Shown here piece by piece: positions 43,641 through 53,307 of a stretch of 64,000 bases of DNA. Position 1 is the stretch's first letter. Each line of letters starts with the position of its first letter. Origin of the DNA: AP-15 sp963732095 (GTDB taxonomy: Bacteria; Pseudomonadota; Alphaproteobacteria; ATCC43930; CGMCC-115725). The notes under the pieces were generated by a model. It had not been told where the DNA came from. It made no database searches and saw only the letters and a list, made by a program, of their open reading frames with translations. A program made the translations under genes and the position numbers. The stretch spans positions 62,001 to 126,000 of the forward strand of contig CAVSZA010000072.1 of NCBI GenBank assembly GCA_963732095.1, in the 5' to 3' direction.

Positions 43641-45244
43641 TTATCGCATGCCGCGCCGCCAACGCTCGACTGTGTGCTCTACAACCGAGCCGTCTACCTC
43701 GTTCGACCATCCGCTCGCGAAACATGCGGTGGCGCTCTTCGGCCGGCACTCGTCGGGTGGAGGTGTAAAACATATCCGCATCGGCATCGACACGCCCTCA
43801 CCGACCGCGATCGCCTCCCCGTTGCGTAGGGCCGACAAGAAGTTCATCAGCCCATGCGAGGCCTCGGGAAGAGCGCGTCGGACGATCTCCTGATCCTCCT
43901 GAGCGGTCATCCGAAAGGCGAAGATGGTATTGCATTCCGAGAGCAGACCGGGGCCAGATCAGAAGGCCGCTGAGTAACCACGCATAAGGACACCCCGTAT
44001 TTCCGGCCCTCCTTAGCGATTCGGAACAGCGCGCGCTTTGCCGCCTCGAAACCCAGCTGCTTATCACGTGAGGCGTAGCGGTGGGCCTCTTCGCAAACGA
44101 TCGTCAGCGGAACCGGCGTTTCGTTCCAGACTGCGAAGTCAAAGGTGAGCCGGCAGAGCACGGAGACGACCACATTGACCACCTCCGATGGGATGCCGGA
44201 AAGATCGAGGATGGTAACCGGCTGACCGGCTACCGGGATTCGAAAAAGCTGGCCCAGAATCTCGGTGAGTTCGTCACGCATCGTCAATCGACTGCCAAAC
44301 ACAAATCCGTAACGAGCATCATTCTGAAGGGCGACGATCCTTGCCTTGACGGTTTGATAGGAGGGAATGCCGTCGGGCCGGTTGAGACTGCCCATCGCCG
44401 TGTCTAGTGCGCGAAGCACGTCCGACATACGATAGGGAGCCGGTGTGTCCACTGTTCCGAATTTGTCCAGACCGGCCTTGGTGAAATAAGAATTCTTAGA
44501 AGCGAGTATTGCTTCTCCAAGTACTTTAATTTGCTCTGCGTTGCGATCTGGCCCGATTACGATTTCTGTTAATTCTTCAAAATTGAATAACCAGTACGGT
44601 AGATGCAAGCCAGCGCCTGGGCTGAGTACTATAGCACGATCGCCAAAGGCTCGGGCGTATTCATTGTGAGGATCCAACAATACGACGTGAGCGTTCGGGC
44701 TTTGATCGATCACGGCCCTGAGCACGGTCGCGAGCCCACAGGATTTTCCCGATCCCGTGGTGCCGACAATGCCGAAATGCTTGCCGAACAGCTCATCGAC
44801 CAGGATATAGGCCGGTACCGCGCCGTTCTGGTGAATTGTGCCGACCGGCGTCGCAACCACCTTGGGGCGGGCATAAACCTGGGCGACGTCTTGTGCCGAG
44901 GCGAGATAGACCGGCTCGTCAAGCGCCGGATAGGCAGATAGTCCACGCTGAAAGTCGGCGACGGCGTCGGTGTCTCGAATCTCGCCGACAAGCTCGAGTT
45001 CGACAAGTCTCAGATCCTTATCGGAAGCCTCCAAACTAGGAAGCGGTACCCTGAGGCCTGTCACCATGCCATAAGCGATCGAGACCCGCGTCCGCATCTT
45101 GACCAGGGTGCCCATCTCGAGCGGCGGATCGCGATCTAAGTCTGAGACATGCGATCTTTCGAGTAATGCGACCGCTTGACAAGCCGACACCGCAATTACG
45201 CGCCCTAAATGCAGTTCTTCACATAGCGGTGTGCAGCCGTCCAT
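43641..45244 (-). CDS. HerA-type DUF87 ATPase (single-base frameshift near C-terminus)
   Basis: About 534 residues from ATG 45244 (a longer frame reaches 45343 and overlaps the kinase gene). The N-terminal barrel has LGRVIAVSACQAVALLERSH; the ATPase has the P-loop FGIVGTTGSGKSCGLATVLR, Walker B VPLTIVCEEAHRYA and the sensor region LCVVTQRPSDLAP. The frame then breaks near a GGGG run (43950-43953 on the plus strand); one extra base gives APGLLSECNTIFAF, continuing with RMTAQEDQEIVRRALPEASH to 43641. HerA proteins are hexameric DNA translocases, here with no NurA partner in view. The pairing with a histidine kinase and htpG is unusual. Confidence 0.8.
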
Positions 45245-45287
45245 GTTTACAAACCTGCTAGGATTGGTGTCGGGAATGGCCTCGCCC

Positions 45288-46259
45288 TCATGCGGCTGGT
45301 GGATAGCCGGTGGTGTCTTGCGCGGCGACAGTGGCTGCGGCACTTCGCACTCGGTCCCCGGGCAGCCGAAGTCTCGCCGTCGTTCCCGTACCTGGTTGGC
45401 TGCTCAGAACCAACTCCCCATCGTGAAGTTCCATCAAGGCCTTTGCGATTGGCAATCCGAGGCCGGTACCCTCATGTTCGCGGGTCAGATGATCTGCGAT
45501 TTGCTCGAAGGGTTGGAAAATTCTTTCGATCTCCTCGGGAGGGATGCCGATTCCCGTATCGCTGATCGAGAGCACCAGATCCCCGTTCTTGTGGCGCTCT
45601 GAATCGACCTGAATACTACCGCGCGGTTTAGTGAATTTAACGGAATTGGATAACAGATTTAACGTTACCTGCTTGAATTTAGTCGCATCGACGTAAATCA
45701 TCGTCGACGGCTTTTGGATGTTGCAATCAATTGTTATAAATTTTCGCTGAGCAATCGGTCTTATAGTGTTGATAGAGGACCTAACCAGCTGGCCAAGCGT
45801 AATGAAATCTTCCTGAAGCGCGACATGACCAGCTTCAATTCGGGCGATATCGAGAATACCGTTGATTATATCAAGTAAACCAGTACCCGCGTCATGAATA
45901 TATCCGGCATATTCTGGATAACTCCCGCGCATCCGGGCTTGATCGAGCTTCATGACTTCTGAAAAGCCGATAATCGCATTTAGTGGGGTGCGCAGCTCGT
46001 GGGCCATATTCGCAAGGAAGTTGCTTTTGGCGCGGTCGGCTGCCTTTGCCTTCAACATCGCTTCATGCGCAACAGAGGCGGCCTTTTCGGCCTGCTGTTT
46101 CGCCTCCAGGAGAGCGAGGCTGGAGTAGCGGTGTACCGCTAAGTTCCCCAGTTCGGAGCAGTACCTCTCTAGCAGCATCCCATCGTCTTCCTCGAGAGCC
46201 CTCATCCGCCGCCAAATTCTGTCGTGGTATGTCGAGTTGAGCAGAATCTCCCTAACCAC
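45288..46259 (-). CDS. Sensor histidine kinase without input domain
   Basis: A 323-residue kinase. Residues 1-50 are a charged helical start without transmembrane segments or a PAS domain; 51-78 form a coiled coil (LEAKQQAEKAASVAHEAMLK). The HisKA domain has the phospho-acceptor His87 in NFLANMAHELRTPLNAIIGF, and the ATPase domain has NLLSNSVKFTKPRGSIQV (N box), LSISDTGIGIPPEE (G1) and GTGLGLPIAKALMELHDG (G2). It should act in the cytoplasm. No response regulator lies next to it. The HerA gene follows with a possible overlap, so the two are probably co-transcribed. Confidence 0.88.
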   Translation of the reverse strand: MVREILLNSTYHDRIWRRMRALEEDDGMLLERYCSELGNLAVHRYSSLALLEAKQQAEKAASVAHEAMLKAKAADRAKSNFLANMAHELRTPLNAIIGFSEVMKLDQARMRGSYPEYAGYIHDAGTGLLDIINGILDIARIEAGHVALQEDFITLGQLVRSSINTIRPIAQRKFITIDCNIQKPSTMIYVDATKFKQVTLNLLSNSVKFTKPRGSIQVDSERHKNGDLVLSISDTGIGIPPEEIERIFQPFEQIADHLTREHEGTGLGLPIAKALMELHDGELVLSSQPGTGTTARLRLPGDRVRSAAATVAAQDTTGYPPAA

Positions 46260-46373
46260 CGGTTAATCAAAGGCCGCGCAAGCTTAGCCCTCCCCTCATG
46301 CGCAGCATCGCACCGCCGATTTTGGGCGGTTTGCCCTTGCCCTAGGGGTGATTCCACCCGATACCTTTAGGGC

Positions 46374-48869
46374 ATGGCCATGCTCCGCCCCGCTCCGCGG
46401 CTCGTCGCGGTCCTCGGGCCGACCAACACCGGCAAGACCCATCTTGCCATCGAGCGGATGCTCGGCCATCGCAGCGGCATGATCGGGTTCCCGCTGCGGC
46501 TGCTCGCACGTGAGAATTACGATCGGGTCGTCAAGCTGAGAGGAGCACGCTCGGTCGCCCTGATCACCGGCGAAGAGAAGATCCTGCCGCCGAACCCGTC
46601 CTATTTTGTCTGCACGGTCGAATCGATGCCGCTCGATCGCCAGGTCGATTTTCTGGCGGTCGATGAAATTCAGCTATGCGCCGATCCCGAGCGCGGCCAT
46701 GTCTTTACCGCGCGGCTCTTGCACGCCCGCGGGCTGCAAGAAACGATGTTCCTCGGGGCCGATACGATAAAGCCACTGATGCGGCGCCTCGTTCCTGGGG
46801 TTGAGTATGCGAGCCGGCCGCGCTTCTCGATTCTGTCGTATACCGGCTACAAGAAGGTGACGCGACTACCGCCGCGCAGCGCGGTGGTCGCCTTTGCCAT
46901 CTCGGACGTGTTCTCCCTTGCCGAACTGATCCGTCGCCAGCGGGGCGGCACTGCGGTGGTTCTCGGGGCACTGAGCCCACGGGCGCGCAACGCGCAGGTC
47001 GGGATGTTCCAAGCCGGTGAGGTCGACTACCTCGTCGCCACCGATGCGATCGGGATGGGACTGAACATGGACCTCGACCACGTCGCCTTTGCCCGGACGG
47101 GAAAATTCGACGGGCGCGGCCCACGGCGGCTGAGTGCAGCCGAGATCGCTCAGATTGCCGGCCGCGCCGGGCGGCACATGAGTGACGGCACGTTCGGCAC
47201 TACCGCCGAGCAGGGTTTGCTCGAGCCGGAAATTGTCGAAGCAATTGAAACCCATCGCTTCGAGCCGCTGACCCGGCTGAACTGGCGCAACAACCGCCTG
47301 AGCTTCGGATCGACCGCCGCGTTGTTGAAGAGCTTGGACGAGCGGCCGTTGCTGCCCGGTCTCGTCCAGGCCCGCGAAGCGGACGACCACCGCGCCCTGC
47401 AAGCCCTCGCGCGAAACCCGGACATTGGCGGACTGGCCACCCATCCCGGTGCGGTTCGGCTGCTTTGGGAAGTGTGCCAGATCCCCGATTTTCGCAAAAT
47501 CATGAGCGAGAGCCACACTCGGCTGCTCTCCCATTGCTTCCTCCACCTCGCCGGACCAGAGGAGCGGCTTCCGATCGCCTGGGTTGCCGAGCAGATGGCG
47601 AGCCTCGACCGTGTCGATGGCGACATCGACACTTTGATGGCCCGCATCGCGCACATCCGCACCTGGACCTACATCACCCATCGCGCCGACTGGGTCGAGG
47701 ATTCAGCGGAGTGGCAGGAGCGCGCGCGCAGTATCGAGGATCGGCTTTCCGACGCGCTGCATGAAAGCATCACGCAGCGCTTTGTCGACCGGCGATCTGC
47801 GTTCCTGGTCCGCCAGCTGGCATCCGAAGGCGATCTGACGGCCGCCGTATCCAAGGCAGGCGAGGTTCTCGTCGAGGGCGCCTATATCGGCCGGATCGAC
47901 GGTTTGCGCTTTGTTCCCGATTCGGTCGACGGCGTGGAGATGCGGATGCTGGTCGCGGCCGCCAGCCGCATTCTCCGCGGCGAGGTCGCCGCCCGGACGC
48001 GGCTTTTAGCCACCGATTCCGACGAAGCCTTCGCAATCGGCGGCGACGGGGAGCTGCGGTGGCGGGGCGCAGTGGTCGGCCGAATGGTAGCCGGAGAAAA
48101 GCTGGTGGCGCCGCGGGCGGAGCCGCTTGCCGGCGACTTCCTCGAGGGAGAGGCCCGCGAAAAGGTGCGGCGACGCCTTCAGGAATTTCTGCGCAAGGAC
48201 ATCGAGCGCCGGCTGGCCCCGCTTTTTGCCGCGCAGGCATTGCCGCTCGGCGGTGTCGGGCGGGGGCTCGTGTACCAGCTGGTCGGCGCGCTCGGGTGCT
48301 TGCCCGCCCCCGACGTTGCGGACCAAGTCGCCGCCCTGGCGCCGGCAGACAGAAAGGCATTGAGCCGGGTGGGTGTCCGCTTCGGCGGCGAAAGCGTTTA
48401 TTTCGAGCCGCTGCTGCGCGCCGATACGATGCGCTTTCGGGCGCTTCTCTGGGGGGTATGGCAAGGCCGCGCGGTGCCGAGACTGCCGTCGGCACGTCGT
48501 CTTGCCAAGCCCATCGAAGTCGATCCAGGGCTGCCGCCCTCACTTTACGCGGCTATCGGCTTGCGCGTACTGGACGGGCTCGCGCTGCGCCCCGACCGAT
48601 TGGAGCGGCTCGCCGCCGCGGCCAGGCGGTTGGCGCGCCGCGGACCCTTCACGCCGGAGCCGGAGCTCGCAGCGATAGCCGGTGTCGAACAATCGAAGCT
48701 GCGTGGGCTCGTCGCGACCCTCGGCTATCGTGCTGTAATCTACAATGGCAAGGAGACTTTTATTGCCCGGTCGCAGCGCCAGCGAGATGCCAAAAGGACC
48801 GGCCGCCGGCGTGGACCGGTTGGGGACGGTCACCCGTTTGCCAAGCTGCGGGAACTGAAGCTCGCGTGA
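46374..48869 (+). CDS. Suv3-like DExH RNA helicase
   Basis: An 831-residue superfamily 2 helicase. Motif I is VLGPTNTGKTHLAIERML (P-loop at 15-22), motif II is the Suv3-type DEIQ at about 97-100 in FLAVDEIQLCADPE, and motif VI is IAQIAGRAGRHMSDG, with GLNMDLDHVAFARTGKFDG between. The C-terminal 400 residues include RNA-binding helical sequence and a basic tail (AKRTGRRRGPVGDGH). Alphaproteobacterial relatives sit next to an S4 gene and are thought to act in RNA decay. Its stop overlaps the S4 gene start as GTGA. Confidence 0.9.
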   Translation: MAMLRPAPRLVAVLGPTNTGKTHLAIERMLGHRSGMIGFPLRLLARENYDRVVKLRGARSVALITGEEKILPPNPSYFVCTVESMPLDRQVDFLAVDEIQLCADPERGHVFTARLLHARGLQETMFLGADTIKPLMRRLVPGVEYASRPRFSILSYTGYKKVTRLPPRSAVVAFAISDVFSLAELIRRQRGGTAVVLGALSPRARNAQVGMFQAGEVDYLVATDAIGMGLNMDLDHVAFARTGKFDGRGPRRLSAAEIAQIAGRAGRHMSDGTFGTTAEQGLLEPEIVEAIETHRFEPLTRLNWRNNRLSFGSTAALLKSLDERPLLPGLVQAREADDHRALQALARNPDIGGLATHPGAVRLLWEVCQIPDFRKIMSESHTRLLSHCFLHLAGPEERLPIAWVAEQMASLDRVDGDIDTLMARIAHIRTWTYITHRADWVEDSAEWQERARSIEDRLSDALHESITQRFVDRRSAFLVRQLASEGDLTAAVSKAGEVLVEGAYIGRIDGLRFVPDSVDGVEMRMLVAAASRILRGEVAARTRLLATDSDEAFAIGGDGELRWRGAVVGRMVAGEKLVAPRAEPLAGDFLEGEAREKVRRRLQEFLRKDIERRLAPLFAAQALPLGGVGRGLVYQLVGALGCLPAPDVADQVAALAPADRKALSRVGVRFGGESVYFEPLLRADTMRFRALLWGVWQGRAVPRLPSARRLAKPIEVDPGLPPSLYAAIGLRVLDGLALRPDRLERLAAAARRLARRGPFTPEPELAAIAGVEQSKLRGLVATLGYRAVIYNGKETFIARSQRQRDAKRTGRRRGPVGDGHPFAKLRELKLA

Positions 48870-49243
48870 AGAGTGACCACAGCATATCCGCGGCGGAAAG
48901 CCGGCGGCTGGATCAGTGGCTGTGGTTTGCCCGCTTGGTCAAGAGCCGCTCCCTCGCCGCGCGCCTCTGCACCGCGGGGGCAATCACGGTCAACCAGGCT
49001 ACGATAAGAAAGGCCAATCACATGGTTCGGATTGGTGACACGATTGCCGTGCCGCAAGGCGCTTTCCGCCGAAGTGTCCGGCTGCTCGGCCTGGGCATAC
49101 GCCGCGGGCCCGCCGCCGACGCGCGACGTTTGTATGAGGAAATCGCTGCTCCGGTTCATCGGTCAGAGCTGACTCCCGCTTGGACGCCACTGCTTGTGGA
49201 GGAGGACGGCGCTTTGACCCGGTTGGACGAGTCTTTCCGGTAA
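48866..49243 (+). CDS. S4-domain RNA-binding protein (Hsp15-like)
   Basis: A 125-residue protein starting with GTG at 48866, overlapping the helicase stop as GTGA. The S4 domain is clear: RRLDQWLWFARLVKSRSLAA then LCTAGAITVNQATIRKANHM and VRIGDTIAVPQ. The C-terminus is Arg-rich (RSVRLLGLGIRRGPAADARR). Hsp15-type proteins bind stalled 50S subunits carrying tRNA. The coupling to the helicase suggests a common role in RNA or ribosome rescue. In related genomes this gene is often followed by fdxA; here an island intervenes. Confidence 0.92.
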   Translation: MKSDHSISAAESRRLDQWLWFARLVKSRSLAARLCTAGAITVNQATIRKANHMVRIGDTIAVPQGAFRRSVRLLGLGIRRGPAADARRLYEEIAAPVHRSELTPAWTPLLVEEDGALTRLDESFR

Positions 49244-49252
49244 ACAATCCCG

Positions 49253-51817
49253 CTATTGAGCCAGACGTAGAGCTATCATGGACTTCGCAATATTGTTGAA
49301 CACCGATGTTAGATTACTCGGGGTGGCGGCCGCGTAAAACCCGCCATTTGCCGCACAGTTCTGCAGAGCGGTGTTGCTGGACCCCCCACTTCCGAGGCCG
49401 ATGCTATAAATGATGATATTATCTGACGCCATGTTGGTGCAGACGGTCGACAACCGGGTTCCCAAATTGGTCACGGCTGTGGAGGTGTTGGTTGTACCGA
49501 TTTTGCCGTCGCCGATCTGGCCGAGCCCGGTCATATTGTCTGTTGCCGGCCATTCCTCTTCGCCGTCGGTCATCAGCACGACGACCTTCTTCCAACCGGT
49601 GGTGGTGGCGTCAGTGTAGCTCAGTGGATGACCGTTGACGGCAGTGAACGGGCCAGTTGTCGACAAGGTGCGCCAGCCCCAGGTCATCCCGACATGGACC
49701 TGGGTGCCGCCTGCATCGCGCGGCCACATGCTGCTGATCTTGTTCAGGACTGCCGTCTTGCCGGTCGAATTGGTCACGTCGGTCAGCGGCAATAAGGAAA
49801 CCGGGCAGCCCTGGTTGGGCCCGTCCTGCGCGAGCCAATCCGAGATCTCGTGGCCCTGGATCTCGGTTGTGGTGTCCTGCCGCGACACGCTCCCACTCGC
49901 CCAGCTGTTCGCCGAATCCTTCACCCAGTAGTAGGGATACCAGCTCGTCCCGCTCGTGGGCTCGGACGTGTCTGGGTTGCCCGACACGCTGAGCACACCG
50001 GTGCCAGAGGCATTCTCGCCCGAGCTGGTCGGTTCGATCACGCAGCCGCCCCAATTAGTCGTGGTAGAGGAGCCCGCCGGGCTTGCCGTGTTGTATGCAG
50101 AATCATAGGTGAGCGGCGTGAATGCAACCAGCGTGGTGTTGCAACAATTACCCGAGGCGCTGGAGAAATTGCTCGGTGTCGTAGCATTTTGTGAGATCGT
50201 AAGCGAGCCTGTGCCGGCCGCGTATTGAGCTGCCGTGCTGGGCGCAGCGGTTATCGTCGTGTTCGCCGGGATGCCGTTGCCGACGATGATCTGCCCGACG
50301 GTCGGGGGCGTCGAAAAAAAGGAAACGTTGCTGACTGTCGTCGACCCAGCCGTTGTCGTCGCGCCGAGATTGGTAAGCGTTACGATGTCGGCGGTATTCG
50401 TGGACGTCGCGTTGGCTGACATCGTGAGCTGGAGTGTGGAGGTATTGATCGAGGTGACATAGGCATTGGCAGGTATTCCGGTTCCGGAAATTCCCATGCC
50501 GACGACGATGCTGTTGAGGCTCGTGGTGGTTCCCTTCAGATTGGTGATCGTCGGGGAGCTGCTCGTCGTGTTTCCAGCCAGGCTGAAGGTCATCGGCGCG
50601 CCGGAATGTGCCACGGTCGGGGTCGCCGATAGCGTCACCGTGCTACCGCTGATCGACGAGACCGTGGTGGCGGGCAAGGTGGGGATGCCGCTGCTGGTGC
50701 TGGTGACAACCATCCCGGCTACTACGCAGGTGCTGGCGGTGTTAGCTACCGGGTTCACCGTCTTGCTGCTGGTCGTCCAAGTGCCCGTAGTCGGGCAAGT
50801 CGTGGGGTCCGTGAAAGGGGTGCTGGTGTTTCCGCTGTTGGGTCCAACCGCCAGCGAGTTTCCAGTAAAGGTCAAGGTCGCGTTCGAGGAAATCGTGATC
50901 GACGAACTACTGACGCTGTTCACCGTCGCGCCGTTCGGAATGCCGTGTCCGTATATATACATCCCCGGCTGAATGGCGGCAATATTTGTCGCCGAGATGG
51001 TGGAAATCGTGCTGCTGCCGCTAGTCGTATTCCCAGTGATCGGGATCACCGGCATGATATTGCCCCGCAGGTCGGTAAAATTGCTGCCAGTCGTCGTGAC
51101 ATTGCTGCAGCTCGTCGCGCTCGTGCAGAAGCTGTCGCCGACATTGACGGTCGTCACGTAAGGGACGATGCTCAGATAGAGCTGCTGCGAACTGCTGATC
51201 GCGCTCGTCAGCGTGTTGACGAAGGAGGTCGCAGCGTTGATCAGGGTACAGATGCGACTATTGTTACTCGAATTCGTGCAGCTCGTGTCCGAAGCCACCA
51301 CATCGGGGCTGCAGGCCGAGTCGCTACCGTCGTTGGCGCCACACAGCATCGAGCCGGTATTGTCGAGAACGACCGCCACTTCCAGACCAACGGTCTTCTT
51401 GGTTTGGGCGGAGACCGAGACGGTGATGCTGCTAACTCCAACGAGCTGCATGAAGGTCATCGGTACGCTTGCTTGGGCTTGGAAGTTTACCGTCGATGCA
51501 GTCATATCCGCATTCGCTGGCACTGGCGTGACTGTTACGTTGGTGCCAAGCGCCGTTGACGGGAAGTTGGCCGTGAAATAATTGTTCAGCGCTGTTGTCA
51601 ACTGGGTCGAAGTCAGGTTGGTTTCCGACCCGACCGCCAATGCCGCGGCATCGAGCGCAGCGCCCAGCCGCATTTTCACCATATAGGCTCGCCCGACATC
51701 GATGGCCATGCCGCCGGCGATGATGGCGGGAATGGCACAGAGGGCGAATATGATTGCTATGGCCCCTTCGCGTCTGTCGGCGAGTTGACGCAAGGCTGTG
51801 ATGACGGCCGTAATCAT
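49253..51817 (-). CDS. TadG-like pilus-assembly protein with VWA domain and repeat insert
   Basis: About 854 residues from ATG 51817 (acgagg ribosome-binding site); a start 16 codons earlier, overlapping the TadE stop, is possible. The N-terminus REGAIAIIFALCAIPAIIAG is the Tad-type pilin/TadG membrane segment, followed by MVKMRLGAALDAAALAVGSE. A VWA domain opens with VAVVLDNTGSMLCGANDG (MIDAS DxTxS at about 152-156) and closes with VVVLMTDGEEEWPATDNM and IIIYSIGLGSGG. Between them about 290 residues hold four imperfect repeats built around GIPANAYVTSI and TLTFTG-like strands. It would sit in the envelope and assist pilus assembly or adhesion. No frame damage. Confidence 0.85.
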   Translation of the reverse strand: MITAVITALRQLADRREGAIAIIFALCAIPAIIAGGMAIDVGRAYMVKMRLGAALDAAALAVGSETNLTSTQLTTALNNYFTANFPSTALGTNVTVTPVPANADMTASTVNFQAQASVPMTFMQLVGVSSITVSVSAQTKKTVGLEVAVVLDNTGSMLCGANDGSDSACSPDVVASDTSCTNSSNNSRICTLINAATSFVNTLTSAISSSQQLYLSIVPYVTTVNVGDSFCTSATSCSNVTTTGSNFTDLRGNIMPVIPITGNTTSGSSTISTISATNIAAIQPGMYIYGHGIPNGATVNSVSSSSITISSNATLTFTGNSLAVGPNSGNTSTPFTDPTTCPTTGTWTTSSKTVNPVANTASTCVVAGMVVTSTSSGIPTLPATTVSSISGSTVTLSATPTVAHSGAPMTFSLAGNTTSSSPTITNLKGTTTSLNSIVVGMGISGTGIPANAYVTSINTSTLQLTMSANATSTNTADIVTLTNLGATTTAGSTTVSNVSFFSTPPTVGQIIVGNGIPANTTITAAPSTAAQYAAGTGSLTISQNATTPSNFSSASGNCCNTTLVAFTPLTYDSAYNTASPAGSSTTTNWGGCVIEPTSSGENASGTGVLSVSGNPDTSEPTSGTSWYPYYWVKDSANSWASGSVSRQDTTTEIQGHEISDWLAQDGPNQGCPVSLLPLTDVTNSTGKTAVLNKISSMWPRDAGGTQVHVGMTWGWRTLSTTGPFTAVNGHPLSYTDATTTGWKKVVVLMTDGEEEWPATDNMTGLGQIGDGKIGTTNTSTAVTNLGTRLSTVCTNMASDNIIIYSIGLGSGGSSNTALQNCAANGGFYAAATPSNLTSVFNNIAKSMIALRLAQ
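50177..51037 (-). repeat. Four degenerate beta repeats within the TadG-like gene
   Basis: This part of the coding sequence encodes about four units of 60-75 residues with the pattern G-S-T-x-I/V-x-x-I ... V-G-M-x-I-x-G-x-G-I-P-x-x-x-x-V-x-S-I ... T-x-x-A-T. Examples are QPGMYIYGHGIPNGATVNSV, VVGMGISGTGIPANAYVTSI and VGQIIVGNGIPANTTITAAP. Similar modules occur in phage and adhesin surface proteins. They interrupt the VWA domain between its MIDAS and its C-terminal half. Confidence 0.7.
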
Positions 51818-51855
51818 AAGTTGCCTCGTTTCTTCTTGATCATCCCTCTGGCCTC

Positions 51856-52455
51856 CTACGGGCATACACTGCCGGAGTTCAAGTAAGTCGGCACACAGTT
51901 CATGTAACGGGGACGGTTGAAGGCCGATTCGGTCAAGGTGTAAGACGAGCTCAGCACGTAAGTGAACGGCGAGCTGTAGCTGTATGTCAGTGTCACGATG
52001 ATTACACTGTCCGTTGAGCCGTTTGTCTGATTGCCAAGATTTGCGAGACTAACATTGTTCGGTATGGTCCCCGTCGTGATGGGGGTTGCACTGTTAACCT
52101 CGGTGTGCCAGTCGATAACTGCGCTGCCGGTGTTGTAAGTCACGCTCGCAAAGGCGATCTTCAGCAGAGTCCCGCTCGTCGGAAGAGGTGATAGAACCTG
52201 TTTGGCCGCATTTGTGATGTTGGTAAAGTCCGTGCTCTGGAGAACCGTATTAACTCTGGTCTGCGCAACCAAATCTGTCGCCGTCTCTGCCGACGCCTCG
52301 AGTTTCATATAGGCGAGGACTAGGTTGGTAGTCTCGAAACTGCCGAGGAACAGGAGCAGCATAATCGGAAGAATGAGCACGAACTCAACTGCTGCAAGAC
52401 CAGACTGATCATGCTGGAGGTTCCTGCTCCGCATTATCCAACCTGACCGATTCAC
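51856..52455 (-). CDS. TadE-like pseudopilin
   Basis: A 199-residue protein. After a short charged start, QSGLAAVEFVLILPIMLLLF (about 18-37) is the TadE hallmark: a processing-site Gly followed by a hydrophobic segment with conserved Glu. The rest is a beta-rich, Ser/Thr/Asn-rich extracytoplasmic domain ending with a CVPTYLNSGSVCP disulfide-like pair. It overlaps the TadG-like gene start region downstream and the other TadE gene upstream (by 4 bases), forming one minus-strand operon. It probably acts as a minor pilin in a Flp/Tad-type pilus. Confidence 0.85.
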   Translation of the reverse strand: MNRSGWIMRSRNLQHDQSGLAAVEFVLILPIMLLLFLGSFETTNLVLAYMKLEASAETATDLVAQTRVNTVLQSTDFTNITNAAKQVLSPLPTSGTLLKIAFASVTYNTGSAVIDWHTEVNSATPITTGTIPNNVSLANLGNQTNGSTDSVIIVTLTYSYSSPFTYVLSSSYTLTESAFNRPRYMNCVPTYLNSGSVCP

Positions 52456-53024
52456 GAGAACGGTTCGTTCTGAAAGATAACAGTGCTTGTCAAGGTGACA
52501 CTACCAGTGCCGGGGTTGTTCCCATTGGCGGTGCCTAGGCCGGCCCAGCAAGTGCCGCCGCTCAGGCAGGCTCCGACCCAAGGGATTATAAAGGGGCGCG
52601 GATAGCTGACTTGAACGCCGACAATATTACCGCCAGTCCCCGGAGAGAAAGAGCAAACCGTTCCGCTCCCGGTCTGGCTGGCGGTCTGAGTGCAAGGCGT
52701 GAATCCGACGGTGCCGAAACTGGAAAAAACCTGCACCTCAAAGACAATGTTGCTAGCACAGTCCGATGCGCTAATAAGAGAGCTCACCTCTGAGCAGAGG
52801 AGACTCTGGAATGCGGTGATCGGGCTGCTCTGCGACTGAGCTTGGCCCGTGCGGATGAGCCGGGCCGCGTCACGTGCCGCGCCATCCAGTAGCGATTGAG
52901 TGGTAGAGTTCAGGCCGAGTTCAAAAATCGCCGCCAACAGCAGCAGAAACGGCGGTCCGACAAACGCGAATTCGATGGCGGTGATGCCCTCTTGATTGCG
53001 TAGGAACGGTCGAAAGAATTTCAT
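52452..53024 (-). CDS. TadE-like pseudopilin
   Basis: A 190-residue protein. ATG 53024 (MKFFRPFLRNQEGITAIEFA) is preferred; the frame extends further upstream but without protein character. NQEGITAIEFAFVGPPFLLL is the TadE signature. The extracytoplasmic part contains four or more cysteines (LLCSEVSS, ASDCASNI, FTPCTQT, GACLSGGTCWAG), suggesting disulfides. The gene begins the TadE-TadE-TadG minus-strand operon; the tad ATPase and secretin genes are not in the window. Confidence 0.85.
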   Translation of the reverse strand: MKFFRPFLRNQEGITAIEFAFVGPPFLLLLAAIFELGLNSTTQSLLDGAARDAARLIRTGQAQSQSSPITAFQSLLCSEVSSLISASDCASNIVFEVQVFSSFGTVGFTPCTQTASQTGSGTVCSFSPGTGGNIVGVQVSYPRPFIIPWVGACLSGGTCWAGLGTANGNNPGTGSVTLTSTVIFQNEPFS

Positions 53025-53307
53025 CGAAACACCGCGGCCGGATTTACCAGAAGGTGCACATATTCTTGGGACGTATTTGTCCTCCAAGGTGAAGCCACCC
53101 TCCGCGAATGGCCAAGTCAAACATTTGCCTTTATGATAAAGAGAAATCATTACTGATAAGTAAAAACCGGCAAAGTCGTGAAGGTCGAGCCGGCTTCTCC
53201 GATAAGCTCCGAACCGCAATCAGCCAGTCACACCCGACACACAAGCGAGATTGTGCCGAGAAAGTTGAGTAGATTTAATGGCTTACGGACGAACGCAGTG
53301 GTCTTAG

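Noticed and set aside
46866..48543. Several long open frames antisense to the Suv3-like helicase
   Set aside because: The helicase frame has all expected motifs; the others are Arg/Pro-rich shadows of high-GC codons.
49611..51581. Multiple open frames antisense to the TadG-like gene
   Set aside because: Caused by repeated Thr/Ser/Val codons; the sense strand has VWA and TadG features.
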